Assembly (NCBI GenBank): GCA_963773655.1
Contig: CAVZBX010000005.1
Span: forward strand, 434,001 to 498,000
Source: DASSQJ01 sp963773655
Lineage (GTDB): Bacteria > Actinomycetota > Actinomycetes > Actinomycetales > Dermatophilaceae
Length of the DNA stretch: 64,000 nucleotides
Direction: 5' to 3'
A program made the translations under genes and the position numbers. Below are positions 16,763 to 26,288 of this stretch, piece after piece. Positions within the stretch are counted from its first letter, which is position 1; each line of letters starts with the position of its first letter. The notes beneath the pieces are model-generated. The model was given only the letters and a program-made list of their open reading frames with translations. It had not been told where the DNA came from and did no database searches.

Positions 16763-17769
16763 CAGGGGCCCACGACCTGCTGGGTCCGCGCGTACTTGTC
16801 CTCGGTGGCCTGCTTCATCGGCCGCCACCACGCCTCGTTCGCCCGGTACCAGGCGATCGTCGCGGCGAGGCCGTCGCGGAAGCTGCCGTAGGCCGGCCGC
16901 CAGCCGAGCTCGGTGCGCAGCCGGCCCGCGTCGATGGCGTAGCGGCGGTCGTGCCCGGCGCGGTCGGTCACGTGGTCGTACTCGTCGGGGTCACGTCCCA
17001 TGAGCTCGAGCACCAGGGCGATGACGTCGCGGTTGCTCATCTCGCCGTCGGCGCCGATCAGGTACGTCTCTCCCGGGCGCCCCCGGTCGATGACGGTCCA
17101 CACGGCGTCGTTGTGGTCGTCGACGTGGATCCAGTCGCGGACGTTGAGCCCGTCGCCGTAGAGCTTGGGCCGCCCGCCGTCGAGGACGTTGGTGACCTGG
17201 CGGGGGATGAACTTCTCGACGTGCTGGCGCGGACCGTAGTTGTTCGAGCAGTTCGAGATCGTCGCCTCGAGCCCGAAGGACCGCACCCACGCCCGCACGA
17301 GGTGGTCCGAGCCGGCCTTGGACGCCGAGTACGGCGAGCTGGGCGCGTACGGTGTGGCCTCGGTGAACCGGGCCGGGTCGTCGAGCGCGAGGTCGCCGTA
17401 CACCTCGTCCGTGGAGACGTGGTGGTAGCGGACCCCGTGCCGGCGGGCGGCCTCGAGGAGGGTGAAGGTCCCGACGAGGTTGGTGCGCACGAACGGGCTG
17501 GGGTCGGCCAGGGAGTTGTCGTTGTGGGACTCGGCCGCGAAGTGCACCACGAGGTCGGCACCGGCCACGAGTGGTTCGACGACGTCGGCGTCGGCCACGT
17601 CGCCGACGACGAGCTCCACGCGGTCGGCGACCTCGGCGAGGGACTCGGTGTGGCCGGCGTAGGTGAGGGCGTCGAGCACCGTGACCGTGGCGTCCGGGCG
17701 GGTCGCCAGCGTGCGGTGCACGAAGTTGCTGCCGATGAAGCCGGCCCCACCCGTGACGAGGATCCTCAT
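16762..17769 (-). CDS. rfbB: dTDP-glucose 4,6-dehydratase
   Basis: 335 residues. Second step of dTDP-L-rhamnose synthesis, forming dTDP-4-keto-6-deoxyglucose with tightly bound NAD. It has GGAGFIGS (7-14), the Thr-Asp-Glu catalytic acid/base group in STDEVYG (119-125) and the Tyr147/Lys151 pair in YSASK. SNNYGPRQHVEKFIP is the usual substrate loop. The ATG is preceded by a TANNNT box at six bases, so the mRNA is probably leaderless. It is divergent from rfbA, 59 bp away, so the four pathway genes form two face-to-face units. Confidence 0.95.
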   Translation of the reverse strand: MRILVTGGAGFIGSNFVHRTLATRPDATVTVLDALTYAGHTESLAEVADRVELVVGDVADADVVEPLVAGADLVVHFAAESHNDNSLADPSPFVRTNLVGTFTLLEAARRHGVRYHHVSTDEVYGDLALDDPARFTEATPYAPSSPYSASKAGSDHLVRAWVRSFGLEATISNCSNNYGPRQHVEKFIPRQVTNVLDGGRPKLYGDGLNVRDWIHVDDHNDAVWTVIDRGRPGETYLIGADGEMSNRDVIALVLELMGRDPDEYDHVTDRAGHDRRYAIDAGRLRTELGWRPAYGSFRDGLAATIAWYRANEAWWRPMKQATEDKYARTQQVVGP

Positions 17770-17775
17770 GGCGGC

Positions 17776-17781
17776 AGGCTA
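17776..17781 (-). promoter_or_regulatory. Leaderless -10 box of rfbB
   Basis: TAGCCT on the minus strand ends six bases before the rfbB ATG at 17769. Its counterpart for rfbA lies only 33 bp away on the other strand. Confidence 0.6.
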
Positions 17782-17814
17782 ACGCCCGGCCGGAGGCCGC
17801 CCGAACCGATCGCC

Positions 17815-17820
17815 TAGGCT
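17815..17820 (+). promoter_or_regulatory. Leaderless -10 box of rfbA
   Basis: TAGGCT ends eight bases before the rfbA ATG at 17829. Together with the rfbB box it makes a compact back-to-back promoter pair in 59 bp. Confidence 0.6.
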
Positions 17821-17828
17821 GCTCGGCC

Positions 17829-18707
17829 ATGAAGGGCATCGTCCTCGCGGGCGGCTCCGGCACCCGGCTGCACCCGATCACCCGCGCCATCTCCAAGCAG
17901 CTGATGCCCGTCTACGACAAGCCGATGGTCTACTACCCGCTGTCGACCCTGATGATGGCGGGCATCCGGGAGATCCTGGTCATCACCACGCCCGAGGACC
18001 GCGACCAGTTCGCCCGTCTGCTCGGGGACGGCTCCCAGTGGGGCGTCGAGATCTCCTTCGCGGTCCAGCCGCGGCCCGAGGGGCTGGCCCAGGCCTTCGT
18101 CATCGCTGCGGACTTCCTCGGCACCGACCCGGTCGCCCTCGTCCTCGGCGACAACATCTTCCACGGCACCGGGCTGGGCACGGCCCTCTCCCGGCTCACC
18201 GACGTCCGCGGTGGCCACATCTTCGCCTACCACGTCAGCGACCCCTCCGCCTACGGCGTCGTCGACTTCGACGACGACGGCACGGTGCGCTCGATCGAGG
18301 AGAAGCCGGCCCACCCCCGCAGCGACTACGCCGTGCCCGGGCTGTACTTCTACGACAACGCCGTCGTCGACATCGCGCGCCGGCTCACCCCGAGCGCCCG
18401 CGGCGAGCTCGAGATCACCGCGGTCAACGAGGCCTACCTGAGCCGCGGCGAGCTCAGCGTCACCGTGCTCCCCCGCGGGACGGCCTGGCTCGACACCGGC
18501 ACCTTCAAGGGCCTGATGGACGCCAGCCAGTTCGTCCACGTCGTCGAGGAACGCCAGGGCTACAAGATCGGGTGCGTCGAGGAGGTCGCCTGGCACCAGG
18601 GCTGGATCGACGACGGGCGGCTCCGCGCGCTCGGTGACGCCCAGCTGAAGTCGGGCTACGGCGCGTACCTGCACGCCTGCCTCGCCCGCGGCCGGCGAGC
18701 GCGCTGA
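17829..18707 (+). CDS. rfbA: Glucose-1-phosphate thymidylyltransferase
   Basis: 292 residues. First step of the rhamnose pathway: dTTP plus glucose-1-phosphate gives dTDP-glucose. The nucleotide-binding loop AGGSGTRLHPIT (7-18) with its catalytic Arg, the KQLMPVYDKPM segment and the LGDNIFHG metal-binding strand are typical of RmlA. Length matches the family. It overlaps rfbC by one base. The pathway is allosterically inhibited by dTDP-rhamnose in studied homologues. Confidence 0.95.
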   Translation: MKGIVLAGGSGTRLHPITRAISKQLMPVYDKPMVYYPLSTLMMAGIREILVITTPEDRDQFARLLGDGSQWGVEISFAVQPRPEGLAQAFVIAADFLGTDPVALVLGDNIFHGTGLGTALSRLTDVRGGHIFAYHVSDPSAYGVVDFDDDGTVRSIEEKPAHPRSDYAVPGLYFYDNAVVDIARRLTPSARGELEITAVNEAYLSRGELSVTVLPRGTAWLDTGTFKGLMDASQFVHVVEERQGYKIGCVEEVAWHQGWIDDGRLRALGDAQLKSGYGAYLHACLARGRRAR

Positions 18708-19318
18708 TGGACATCGCCCCGCTGTCGGTCGAGGGCGCCTTCCTCGTCACCCCGCGCCAGCTCCACGACGAGCGCGGCGTCTTCCTCGAGTCCTTCCGCG
18801 GCGACCGGCTCGCCGAGCTGCTGGGGCACCGGCCCGACGTCGTCCAGACCAACACGTCGGTCTCGTCCCGCGGCGCCGTGCGCGGCATCCACTTCGCCGA
18901 CGTCCCGCCCGGGCAGGGCAAGTACGTCATGGCCCTCACCGGGGCCCTGCTCGACGTGGTCGTCGACGTCCGGGTCGGGTCACCCACCTTCGGCCGCTGG
19001 GAGGCCGTCCACCTCGACGCCGTCGACCGCCGCGCCGTCTACCTCGCCGAGGGCCTCGGCCACGCGCTGTGCGCACTTCGGGACGACACCACCGCGCTCT
19101 ACCTCTGCACCGCGCCCTACACGCCGGCCGCGGAGCACGGCGTCCACCCGCTCGACCCGGGCATCGGGATCCACTGGCCGGAGGAGCTCACCCCGCTGCT
19201 GTCCCCGAAGGACGCGGCCGCCCCGACACTCGCCGAGGCACGGGCCCAGGGACTGCTGCCGACGTGGGCGGCCTGCCGCGCGCGCGCCGACGAGCTCGCG
19301 CGGTGCCGGCCCGCCTGA
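18707..19318 (+). CDS. rfbC: dTDP-4-dehydrorhamnose 3,5-epimerase
   Basis: 203 residues, a cupin. It epimerises C3 and C5 of dTDP-4-keto-6-deoxyglucose. The catalytic base His62 (RGIHF), Lys72 and Tyr138 (with Tyr132) are in the positions expected from Salmonella RmlC. The ATG is inside the rfbA stop (TGATG), so the two are coupled. With rfbB and rfbD on the other strand, all four rhamnose enzymes are present. The gene is followed at once by the convergent phosphatase, whose stop codon sits in the loop of a small CCGCGG hairpin at 19320-19334. Confidence 0.93.
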   Translation: MDIAPLSVEGAFLVTPRQLHDERGVFLESFRGDRLAELLGHRPDVVQTNTSVSSRGAVRGIHFADVPPGQGKYVMALTGALLDVVVDVRVGSPTFGRWEAVHLDAVDRRAVYLAEGLGHALCALRDDTTALYLCTAPYTPAAEHGVHPLDPGIGIHWPEELTPLLSPKDAAAPTLAEARAQGLLPTWAACRARADELARCRPA

Positions 19319-19325
19319 GCCGCGG

Positions 19326-19943
19326 TTACCGCGGGAACGCGGCCTCCCAGAGCACCACCGCCCGCACCGCGTCGTCGATGACGCCGGCCATCCGCTCGAA
19401 GGCGGACCGCCCCCGGCCGATCGGGTCCGGGACGTCGGTCACCCGCCCGGCGTGGCGGCCCCGGTGGGCCGCGAGCGCGAGCGGCAGCTCGCGCCACCGC
19501 GACCGGACGTCGTCGGCCCCACGCTCGGCGAGCAGCCGCTGCCACGTGTCGTGGTCGCCCACGTCCGCCAGGGTCCGGGCCAGGTCGACCAGGCCGACCG
19601 TCCGGCGGTGCGCGGCCGGCTCCTCGTCGAGCACGTGCGCGCGGTGCTGCCCGGTCATGACGAGCACGAGATCCTGGTCGCGCAGCACCCGGGCAGTGAG
19701 CATCCGTGCCCGGAAGGAGGAGTCGTCGACGTCGTGGGCCTCGAGCAGGCGGTGCGACTCGGGGTCCATGGCCCGTCCGACGACCGCGTGCGTCCCGGCG
19801 CTCGACACCTCGAACGCCCCCGGCCGCGCCCACTGCAGCCCGTCGCGCAGCAGCGCCGCGGCGTAGGGCGACCGGCAGATGTTGCCGGTGCAGACGGTGA
19901 GGAGGCGGATGGGCTCGTCGGGGTGCTGGCGGTCGGGACTCAT
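19326..19943 (-). CDS. Low-molecular-weight protein-tyrosine phosphatase-like protein
   Basis: 205 residues. The P-loop CTGNICRS (Cys18 nucleophile, Arg24) near the N-terminus and a DVPDPIGRG segment carrying the general acid Asp are both present. Family members dephosphorylate tyrosine or arginine residues and often regulate polysaccharide export kinases (Wzb/YwlE type). It is somewhat longer than the 150-residue family norm because of an insert before the acid loop. Its place beside the rhamnose genes fits a role in surface polysaccharide control, but no kinase partner is in the window. A TAGGCT box lies ten bases before the ATG. Confidence 0.85.
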   Translation of the reverse strand: MSPDRQHPDEPIRLLTVCTGNICRSPYAAALLRDGLQWARPGAFEVSSAGTHAVVGRAMDPESHRLLEAHDVDDSSFRARMLTARVLRDQDLVLVMTGQHRAHVLDEEPAAHRRTVGLVDLARTLADVGDHDTWQRLLAERGADDVRSRWRELPLALAAHRGRHAGRVTDVPDPIGRGRSAFERMAGVIDDAVRAVVLWEAAFPR

Positions 19944-19961
19944 CTCGGCCGCCAGCCTAGG

Positions 19962-21143
<1,182 letters not shown>

Positions 21144-21458
21144 GGGCGGGCTCCTCAGCGGGACGACGGGGGCGCGCCACGCGGGGCGCGCGGCAGCGGC
21201 GGGGAGGGAGAGGGGTGCGGCCCGAGGAAGGGTGCGTCTCGGTCGTCGCCGGGGCGGGGGGTGGCCCACCGGGTGCCCCATCATGGCACACGCCTGCGCC
21301 GGGTGAGGCGTGAGCCTCTGGCGCCCCCGCCCGTCCGGGCGCGGCGCGCGCCGATCTTTACCGGTGTGTGACTCGCGGTCGGGGCGGGCGGTGGCAGGAT
21401 CAGGGGCATCGTCCGGGCGAGCCCCGCGCCCGGGAGGCTCTCGAAAGGACCCATCCTG
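21144..21458. other. Divergent intergenic region (315 bp) between malic enzyme and the amino-acid importer
   Basis: No gene is visible. It holds a GC-rich inverted repeat (21172-21178 with 21185-21191) in the probable leader of the malic enzyme mRNA and a GAGGC/GCCTC dyad near 21305. The only firm signal is AAAGGA nine bases before the binding-protein ATG at 21459. No consensus promoter, riboswitch or operator could be assigned. Confidence 0.5.
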
Positions 21459-22361
21459 ATGTTCCGCACCCGCGCGCTGGCCGTCACGGCCGCCGCCACC
21501 TCCGCCCTCGCGCTCACCGCCTGCGGCTCCGACTCGCTGTCCAACGACTCCGGCTCCACGAGCTCGACGTCGGCGGTCGCGACGTCCGGTCCGGACGAGG
21601 CCCTCGTCGCCCAGCTCCCGGAGGACATCGCGTCCGCCGGGAAGATCGTCGTCGGCACCGATGCCTCCTACGCGCCCAGCGAGTTCCTGGCCGCCGACGG
21701 CGAGACGGTCGAGGGCTTCGACGTCGACCTCTTCGATGCCGTCGCGGCGAAGTTCGGCGTCACCGTCGAGTGGCAGCCGGCGAAGTTCGACGCGATCATC
21801 GCCGGTGTCCAGGGCGGCAAGTACGACATGGGCGTGTCCAGCTTCACCATCAACGAGGACCGCATGAAGGTCGTGAACATGGTGAGCTACTTCAACGCCG
21901 GCACCCAGTGGGCGGTCGCCCCGGGCAACCCGAAGAACGTCGACCCGGAGAAGCCGTGCGGGCTCAAGGTGGCCGTGCAGCAGGGCACCGTGCAGCAGGA
22001 GGAGGACCTCCCGCCGAAGGCCGAGGCCTGCAAGTCCGAGGGCAACCCGATGGACATCCTCGTCTACGAGGGCCAGGACGAGGCCACGGCGGCGGTCGCC
22101 ACCGGCAAGGCCGACGCCATGCTCGCCGACTCGCCGGTCGTCGCGTACGCGGTGCAGCAGTCCGACGGCAAGATCGAGGCCGCCGGCGACATCTACGACG
22201 CCGCCCCCTACGGGTACGTCGTGCCGCAGGACCAGGCGGACTTCGCGCAGGCGATCGCGGACGCCCTCTCGGCCCTGGACTCCTCGGGTGACTACACCGC
22301 CATCCTCACCAACTGGGGCGTCGAGGACGGTGCGATCTCGGACTTCGCGGTCAACCCGTGA
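21459..22361 (+). CDS. Polar amino-acid ABC transporter, lipoprotein substrate-binding subunit
   Basis: 300 residues. A signal peptide with lipobox LTAC (Cys22) anchors it to the outer face of the membrane. A Ser/Thr-rich linker leads to a type II periplasmic-binding fold (family 3: VGTDASYAPSEFLAADG, GFDVDLFDAVAAKFG). The family imports glutamate/glutamine, cystine, histidine or arginine, and the ligand cannot be read from the sequence. AAAGGA lies nine bases before the ATG. It heads a tightly overlapping run: binding protein, permease, ATPase, sodX, then sodN. Confidence 0.9.
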   Translation: MFRTRALAVTAAATSALALTACGSDSLSNDSGSTSSTSAVATSGPDEALVAQLPEDIASAGKIVVGTDASYAPSEFLAADGETVEGFDVDLFDAVAAKFGVTVEWQPAKFDAIIAGVQGGKYDMGVSSFTINEDRMKVVNMVSYFNAGTQWAVAPGNPKNVDPEKPCGLKVAVQQGTVQQEEDLPPKAEACKSEGNPMDILVYEGQDEATAAVATGKADAMLADSPVVAYAVQQSDGKIEAAGDIYDAAPYGYVVPQDQADFAQAIADALSALDSSGDYTAILTNWGVEDGAISDFAVNP

Positions 22362-23335
22362 CCTCCGGCACCAGTTCCTCCGGGGCCGCGGGCACCGCGG
22401 CCCCGGAGGAGCGCCCCGGGGCCATCGACGCGGTCCCGGTGCGGCACCCCTGGCGATGGGTCGCGATCGCCGTCATCGCGCTCCTCACCGCGATGTTCGT
22501 CAACATGCTGCTGACGAACTCGGCGTTCGACTGGGCCTTCATCTTCGAGGCGATGGTCCAGACGCCGGTCATCCGCGGCATGCTGCTGGGCACCCTGCTC
22601 ACCACGGTGTTCGCGATGGTCGTCGGCATCACCCTCGGCGTCGTCTTCGCCGTCATGCGGCTCTCCGACAACCCGATCCTGTCCGGGGTGGCGTGGACGT
22701 TCACCTGGTTCTTCCGGGCGATCCCCCGCCTGGTGCTCCTCACCATCATGGGCGCGCTCGGCATCCTCTTCGCTGAGGGCCTGAGCATCGGGGTGCCCTT
22801 CGACACCCAGATCCTCTCGCTCTTCGGCATCGACGGGACGATGCGGATCGCCACCCTCGACGCCAACGTGATCTTCACCGGCCTGCTCGGCGGTGTCATC
22901 GGCCTGGGGGTGTCCGAGGGTGCGTACATGGCGGAGATCGCCCGCGCCGGCATCCTCTCGGTCGACAAGGGCCAGTCCGAGGCGGCCGAGGCCATCGGCA
23001 TGTCGCCCGGCAAGATGATGCGTCGGATCGTGCTGCCGCAGGCGATGCGGGTCATCGTGCCCCCGACCGGCAACGAGACGATCGCGATGCTCAAGGACAC
23101 CTCGCTCCTCATCGGGATCCCCGTGACGACCGAGCTGTTCTTCCAGCTGCGGAGCATCGGCTCGCGCACCTACAAGGTCTTCGAGGTCCTCGTCGCCGCG
23201 TGCCTGTGGTACCTGGTGGTCACCAGCATCCTCATGGTCGGCCAGTACTACCTCGAGCGGTACTTCAGTCGTGGCTTCGGAGCCACCCCCAAGGCGACCA
23301 AGGCGAAGCTGACCGAGATCGAGGCGGACCACTGA
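22358..23335 (+). CDS. Amino-acid ABC transporter permease
   Basis: 325 residues. A long hydrophilic N-terminus leads to a first helix at about 33-52, then the HisM-type core. The cytoplasmic EAA loop (SEAAEAIGMSPGKMMRRIVLPQ region, about residues 208-230) that docks with the ATPase is clear. The GTG start overlaps the binding-protein stop (GTGA). Only one permease gene is present, so the transporter is probably a homodimer. The N-terminus is longer than in typical GlnP/HisM-type permeases. Confidence 0.9.
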   Translation: MTSGTSSSGAAGTAAPEERPGAIDAVPVRHPWRWVAIAVIALLTAMFVNMLLTNSAFDWAFIFEAMVQTPVIRGMLLGTLLTTVFAMVVGITLGVVFAVMRLSDNPILSGVAWTFTWFFRAIPRLVLLTIMGALGILFAEGLSIGVPFDTQILSLFGIDGTMRIATLDANVIFTGLLGGVIGLGVSEGAYMAEIARAGILSVDKGQSEAAEAIGMSPGKMMRRIVLPQAMRVIVPPTGNETIAMLKDTSLLIGIPVTTELFFQLRSIGSRTYKVFEVLVAACLWYLVVTSILMVGQYYLERYFSRGFGATPKATKAKLTEIEADH

Positions 23336-24231
23336 TGACACACACGCCGGACACCGACGGCGAGCCCCTCGTCCACGCCGTCAACGTCACCAAGGCCTTC
23401 CACGGCAACGAGGTCCTCAAGGGCATCGACATGGACGTGCGCCGTGGCGAGGTCGTCGTCCTCCTCGGGCCCTCCGGCTCGGGCAAGACGACGTTCCTCA
23501 GGTGCATCAACCAGCTGGAGACCATCGACGGCGGCCGGATCTGGGTCGACGGCGACCTCATGGGCTACGAGGAGCGGGACGGCCGGCTCCACCGGCTCCC
23601 CGACAAGCGGATCGCGGCGCAGCGCCGCGACATCGGCATGTGCTTCCAGCGCTTCAACCTCTTCCCCCACAAGACCGCCCTCGAGAACGTCACCGAAGGT
23701 CCGATCCAGGTCAAGGGAGTCGACAAGAGGCAGGCGCGCGAACGGGCGAAGGAGCTCCTCGACCAGGTGGGCCTCGGCGACAAGCCGTCGGCCTACCCGG
23801 GCCAGCTCTCCGGTGGGCAGCAGCAGCGCGTGGCGATCGCGCGGGCGCTCGCGATGGACCCCAAGCTCATGCTCTTCGACGAGCCGACGTCGGCGCTGGA
23901 CCCGGAGCTCGTCGGCGAGGTGCTCAAGGTCATGCGTGAGCTCGCCCAGCAGGGGATGACGATGATCGTCGTCACCCACGAGATGGGGTTCGCCCGCGAG
24001 GTGGCCGACAGGGTGGTCTTCATGGACGCCGGGGTCGTCGTCGAGCAGGGTCCGCCCTCGGACGTCATCCTCCGGCCGCAGCACAACCGGACCAGGGCCT
24101 TCCTGTCCCGGATGCGTCAGGAGGAGACCGCGCACGCGCAGGCCGTCGCCGAGCACCTCAAGGCCGTCGCCGACGCCGCCGCGGCCGAGGCGGCCGGCGC
24201 CGACGCACCGGGCGGTCCCCCGCCCGCGTGA
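23335..24231 (+). CDS. Amino-acid ABC transporter ATP-binding protein
   Basis: 298 residues. Walker A GPSGSGKT (45-52), Q-loop FQRFNLFPH, signature LSGGQQQR, Walker B LMLFDEP and the switch THEMGFAREVADR place it in the GlnQ/HisP group. After the normal end near residue 260 there is an extra Ala/Glu-rich tail of about 35 residues ending GGPPPA. The ATG overlaps the permease stop by one base, and the sodX GTG overlaps its own stop by four, an unusual coupling to a metalloenzyme maturation gene. Confidence 0.92.
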   Translation: MTHTPDTDGEPLVHAVNVTKAFHGNEVLKGIDMDVRRGEVVVLLGPSGSGKTTFLRCINQLETIDGGRIWVDGDLMGYEERDGRLHRLPDKRIAAQRRDIGMCFQRFNLFPHKTALENVTEGPIQVKGVDKRQARERAKELLDQVGLGDKPSAYPGQLSGGQQQRVAIARALAMDPKLMLFDEPTSALDPELVGEVLKVMRELAQQGMTMIVVTHEMGFAREVADRVVFMDAGVVVEQGPPSDVILRPQHNRTRAFLSRMRQEETAHAQAVAEHLKAVADAAAAEAAGADAPGGPPPA

Positions 24232-24551
24232 TCCCCGTGCCCGCCCTCGTCCGGGTGCGCGGGCGTTCGATGCTCCCCACCTACCGCGACGGCGACGTCC
24301 TGCTCGTCGTGCGGGGCCTGCGGCCGCGTCCCGGCCGGGCGCACGTCGTCCGGCTGCCGCCGCAGGGCTCGGGAGCCGCGCGCCCCCTGTCGGTCAAGCG
24401 GGTCGCCGGCCCCGACCCGGAGGACCCGACCCGGTGGTGGATCGACTCGGACAACGCCGCCGAGGGGGTCACGTCCTTCGACGTGGGCCCGCTCCCGGCG
24501 GCGGACATTCTCGCGGTGGTGGCCGGACTGGTCTGGCGCCCGCTGGGGTAG
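24228..24551 (+). CDS. sodX: Nickel-type superoxide dismutase maturation protease
   Basis: 107 residues of the S24/S26 (LexA/signal-peptidase-like) fold. The catalytic dyad is Ser14 in GRSMLPTYRDGDVLLV and Lys57 in LSVKRVAG. In Ni-SOD systems this protease removes the pro-peptide of SodN so that the new N-terminal His and two Cys can bind nickel. It lies 44 bp before sodN. The GTG start overlaps the transporter ATPase stop, so expression is tied to the importer. Confidence 0.88.
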   Translation: MIPVPALVRVRGRSMLPTYRDGDVLLVVRGLRPRPGRAHVVRLPPQGSGAARPLSVKRVAGPDPEDPTRWWIDSDNAAEGVTSFDVGPLPAADILAVVAGLVWRPLG

Positions 24552-24595
24552 GTTGACGAGGACCGCACGTCCCACCACGACCCGAGGAGTGACAC

Positions 24596-24991
24596 ATGCT
24601 GTCCCTGTTCCGCATCACCGAGGTCTCGGCCCACTGCGACCTCCCGTGCGGCGTCTACGACCCCGCCCAGGCCCGGATCGAGGCCGAGTCGGTGAAGATG
24701 ATCTGCCAGAAGGTCGCCGGCAACGACGACCCGGACTTCCGCGTGCGCGCCACCATCATCAAGGAGCAGCGCTCCGAGCTGGTCAAGCACCACCTCTGGG
24801 TGCTGTGGACCGACTACTTCAAGCCGCCGCACTTCGAGAAGTACCCCAACCTGCACACCCTCTTCAACGAGGCCACCAAGCTCGCGGGTGCCTCGGGCAC
24901 CAAGGGCGAGTTCGACGAGTCCGTCGCCGACCAGCTGCTCGCGAAGATCGAGGAGATCTCGACGATCTTCTGGGAGACCAAGAACGGCTGA
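24596..24991 (+). CDS. sodN: Nickel superoxide dismutase
   Basis: 131 residues. It dismutates superoxide in the cytoplasm as a homohexamer. The nickel hook HCDLPCGVY begins at residue 13, preceded by a 12-residue pro-peptide that SodX would cleave. Ligands are therefore His13, Cys14 and Cys18 of the precursor. The rest (KHHLWVLWTDYFKPPHFEKYP) is strongly conserved in the family. GAGGAG lies six bases before the ATG. A TAGGTT box at 24550-24555 may give sodN its own promoter. Nur or similar nickel control is common, but I see no clear TTGCAA-type operator here. Confidence 0.96.
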   Translation: MLSLFRITEVSAHCDLPCGVYDPAQARIEAESVKMICQKVAGNDDPDFRVRATIIKEQRSELVKHHLWVLWTDYFKPPHFEKYPNLHTLFNEATKLAGASGTKGEFDESVADQLLAKIEEISTIFWETKNG

Positions 24992-25011
24992 GGCCCTGCT
25001 CCCACCCTCGT

Positions 25012-25045
25012 GACGGCGGGCGACCCCGGGGGGTCGCCCGCCGTC
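25012..25045 (+). terminator. Terminator after sodN
   Basis: Perfect 16-bp stem (25012-25027 with 25030-25045) with an almost closed loop, 21 bases after the sodN stop. Confidence 0.8.
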
Positions 25046-25052
25046 CGCGTGC

Positions 25053-25077
25053 CCGGCCCGGTGGCGAGCCGGGCCGG
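25053..25077 (-). terminator. Terminator after manA
   Basis: 9-bp GC-rich stem (25053-25061 with 25069-25077) and a 7-nt loop, seven bases beyond the manA stop on the minus strand. It works back-to-back with the sodN terminator. Confidence 0.6.
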
Positions 25078-25084
25078 ACCGCGT

Positions 25085-26248
25085 TCAGGCGGGGTCGAGC
25101 CCGGGCACCGACACGACGTAGACCTCGCCGACGCCGTCGACGCGCACCGCGCCCTCCCAGGCGGGCACGAACACGGACTCGACGTCCTCGAGCACCACCC
25201 TGCCGCTCACTGACGTCAGGCTCACCCGCCCCCTCAGGCAGAAGACGATCCTCGGCCCGCTGGTGGCCGGAAGCTCCCGGCCGGGCCGGATGCGGTGGAG
25301 GACGAAGCGGTCGGAGGCGGAGGGGTGCAGCTCCACCCCGGGTGCGACCGGGCGTGCTCGCCCCGGCACCCCGGTGGCGCGGGGGTCGACGATCCGCAGC
25401 AGCTCGGGGACGTTGACGGCCTTGGTCGTGAGGCCCGCGCGGACCACGTTGTCGCTGTTCGCGAGCACCTCGATGCCGAGGCCCCGGACGTACGAGTGCA
25501 GCACCCCGGCGGCGACGTCGACGTAGTCACCCGGCGCGAGCACGCGGTGGTGCATGAGGAGGAGGACGACCAGGCCGACGTCGTCGGGGTGCATCTCGGC
25601 GACCTCGACCACGGCCGCCGCGGCCGCCCCGATCTCGTCGTCGTCCTCGGAGAGGCGCACGCAGGCGGCGACGACCTGCCGGGCGAGGTCGGCGACGCGG
25701 TCTCGCGGGGTGGCGAGGACCGCGGCCAGCAGGCTGCGGCACGGGTCCGCCTCGGCGGCGGCGTGCTCGGCCATCTGCCGCAGTCGGGGGACGTCGAGGC
25801 GGCGGGCCACCTCGGCGACCTCCTCGGGCGCGCGCATGCCCACGAACACCTCGAACGGCGAGATGGCGAGCAGCATCTCCGGCTTCGCGGAGTCGTCGAC
25901 GTAGACGTCGTCGCCGGTCGTGGCCCGCACCTCGCGGGCCTGCTCGGCCGTCGGGTGGGCCTGGATCGAGATGGCCCGGCCGGGCGCGAGGACCTTGAGC
26001 AGGAACGGCAGCCGCTCACCGTGCCGGGCGAGGCACGCCTCGCCGAGCTCGCGACGTGGGTCCGCGCGCACCACCGCGGCGAGGTCCGGCGCCCCCGGAC
26101 GGTCGGTGCCCGCGGGCCCGGCCTCGTGCGCCCCCATCCACAGCTCCGACTCCGGGAGGGCCGTGGGGATGTCACGCCCCTGCAGGCTGGCGATCGCGAC
26201 GTGGGAGCCCCACGCGTCGTTGAACACGACGGGGGTCAGGCGGTCCAC
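25085..26248 (-). CDS. manA: Mannose-6-phosphate isomerase, class I
   Basis: 387 residues, a zinc cupin that interconverts fructose-6-phosphate and mannose-6-phosphate, feeding GDP-mannose for glycolipids and polysaccharides. Zinc ligands are Gln96 and His98 (ISIQAHP), Glu124 (AKPEML) and the His near 256 (GVLHSYVRG). The EVLANSDNVVRAGLT segment is typical of class I. It starts at GTG 26248 with no strong Shine-Dalgarno. A TAGTCT box about 35 bases upstream is a possible -10. Confidence 0.93.
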   Translation of the reverse strand: MDRLTPVVFNDAWGSHVAIASLQGRDIPTALPESELWMGAHEAGPAGTDRPGAPDLAAVVRADPRRELGEACLARHGERLPFLLKVLAPGRAISIQAHPTAEQAREVRATTGDDVYVDDSAKPEMLLAISPFEVFVGMRAPEEVAEVARRLDVPRLRQMAEHAAAEADPCRSLLAAVLATPRDRVADLARQVVAACVRLSEDDDEIGAAAAAVVEVAEMHPDDVGLVVLLLMHHRVLAPGDYVDVAAGVLHSYVRGLGIEVLANSDNVVRAGLTTKAVNVPELLRIVDPRATGVPGRARPVAPGVELHPSASDRFVLHRIRPGRELPATSGPRIVFCLRGRVSLTSVSGRVVLEDVESVFVPAWEGAVRVDGVGEVYVVSVPGLDPA

Positions 26249-26288
26249 GGCGGCTCGATCGGTGAGGGGGTGGGCGGGCCCCCGCAGA

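Noticed and set aside
21144..21458. GC-rich leader of malic enzyme considered as a riboswitch
   Set aside because: Only short GC inverted repeats are present and no known riboswitch core could be matched by eye.
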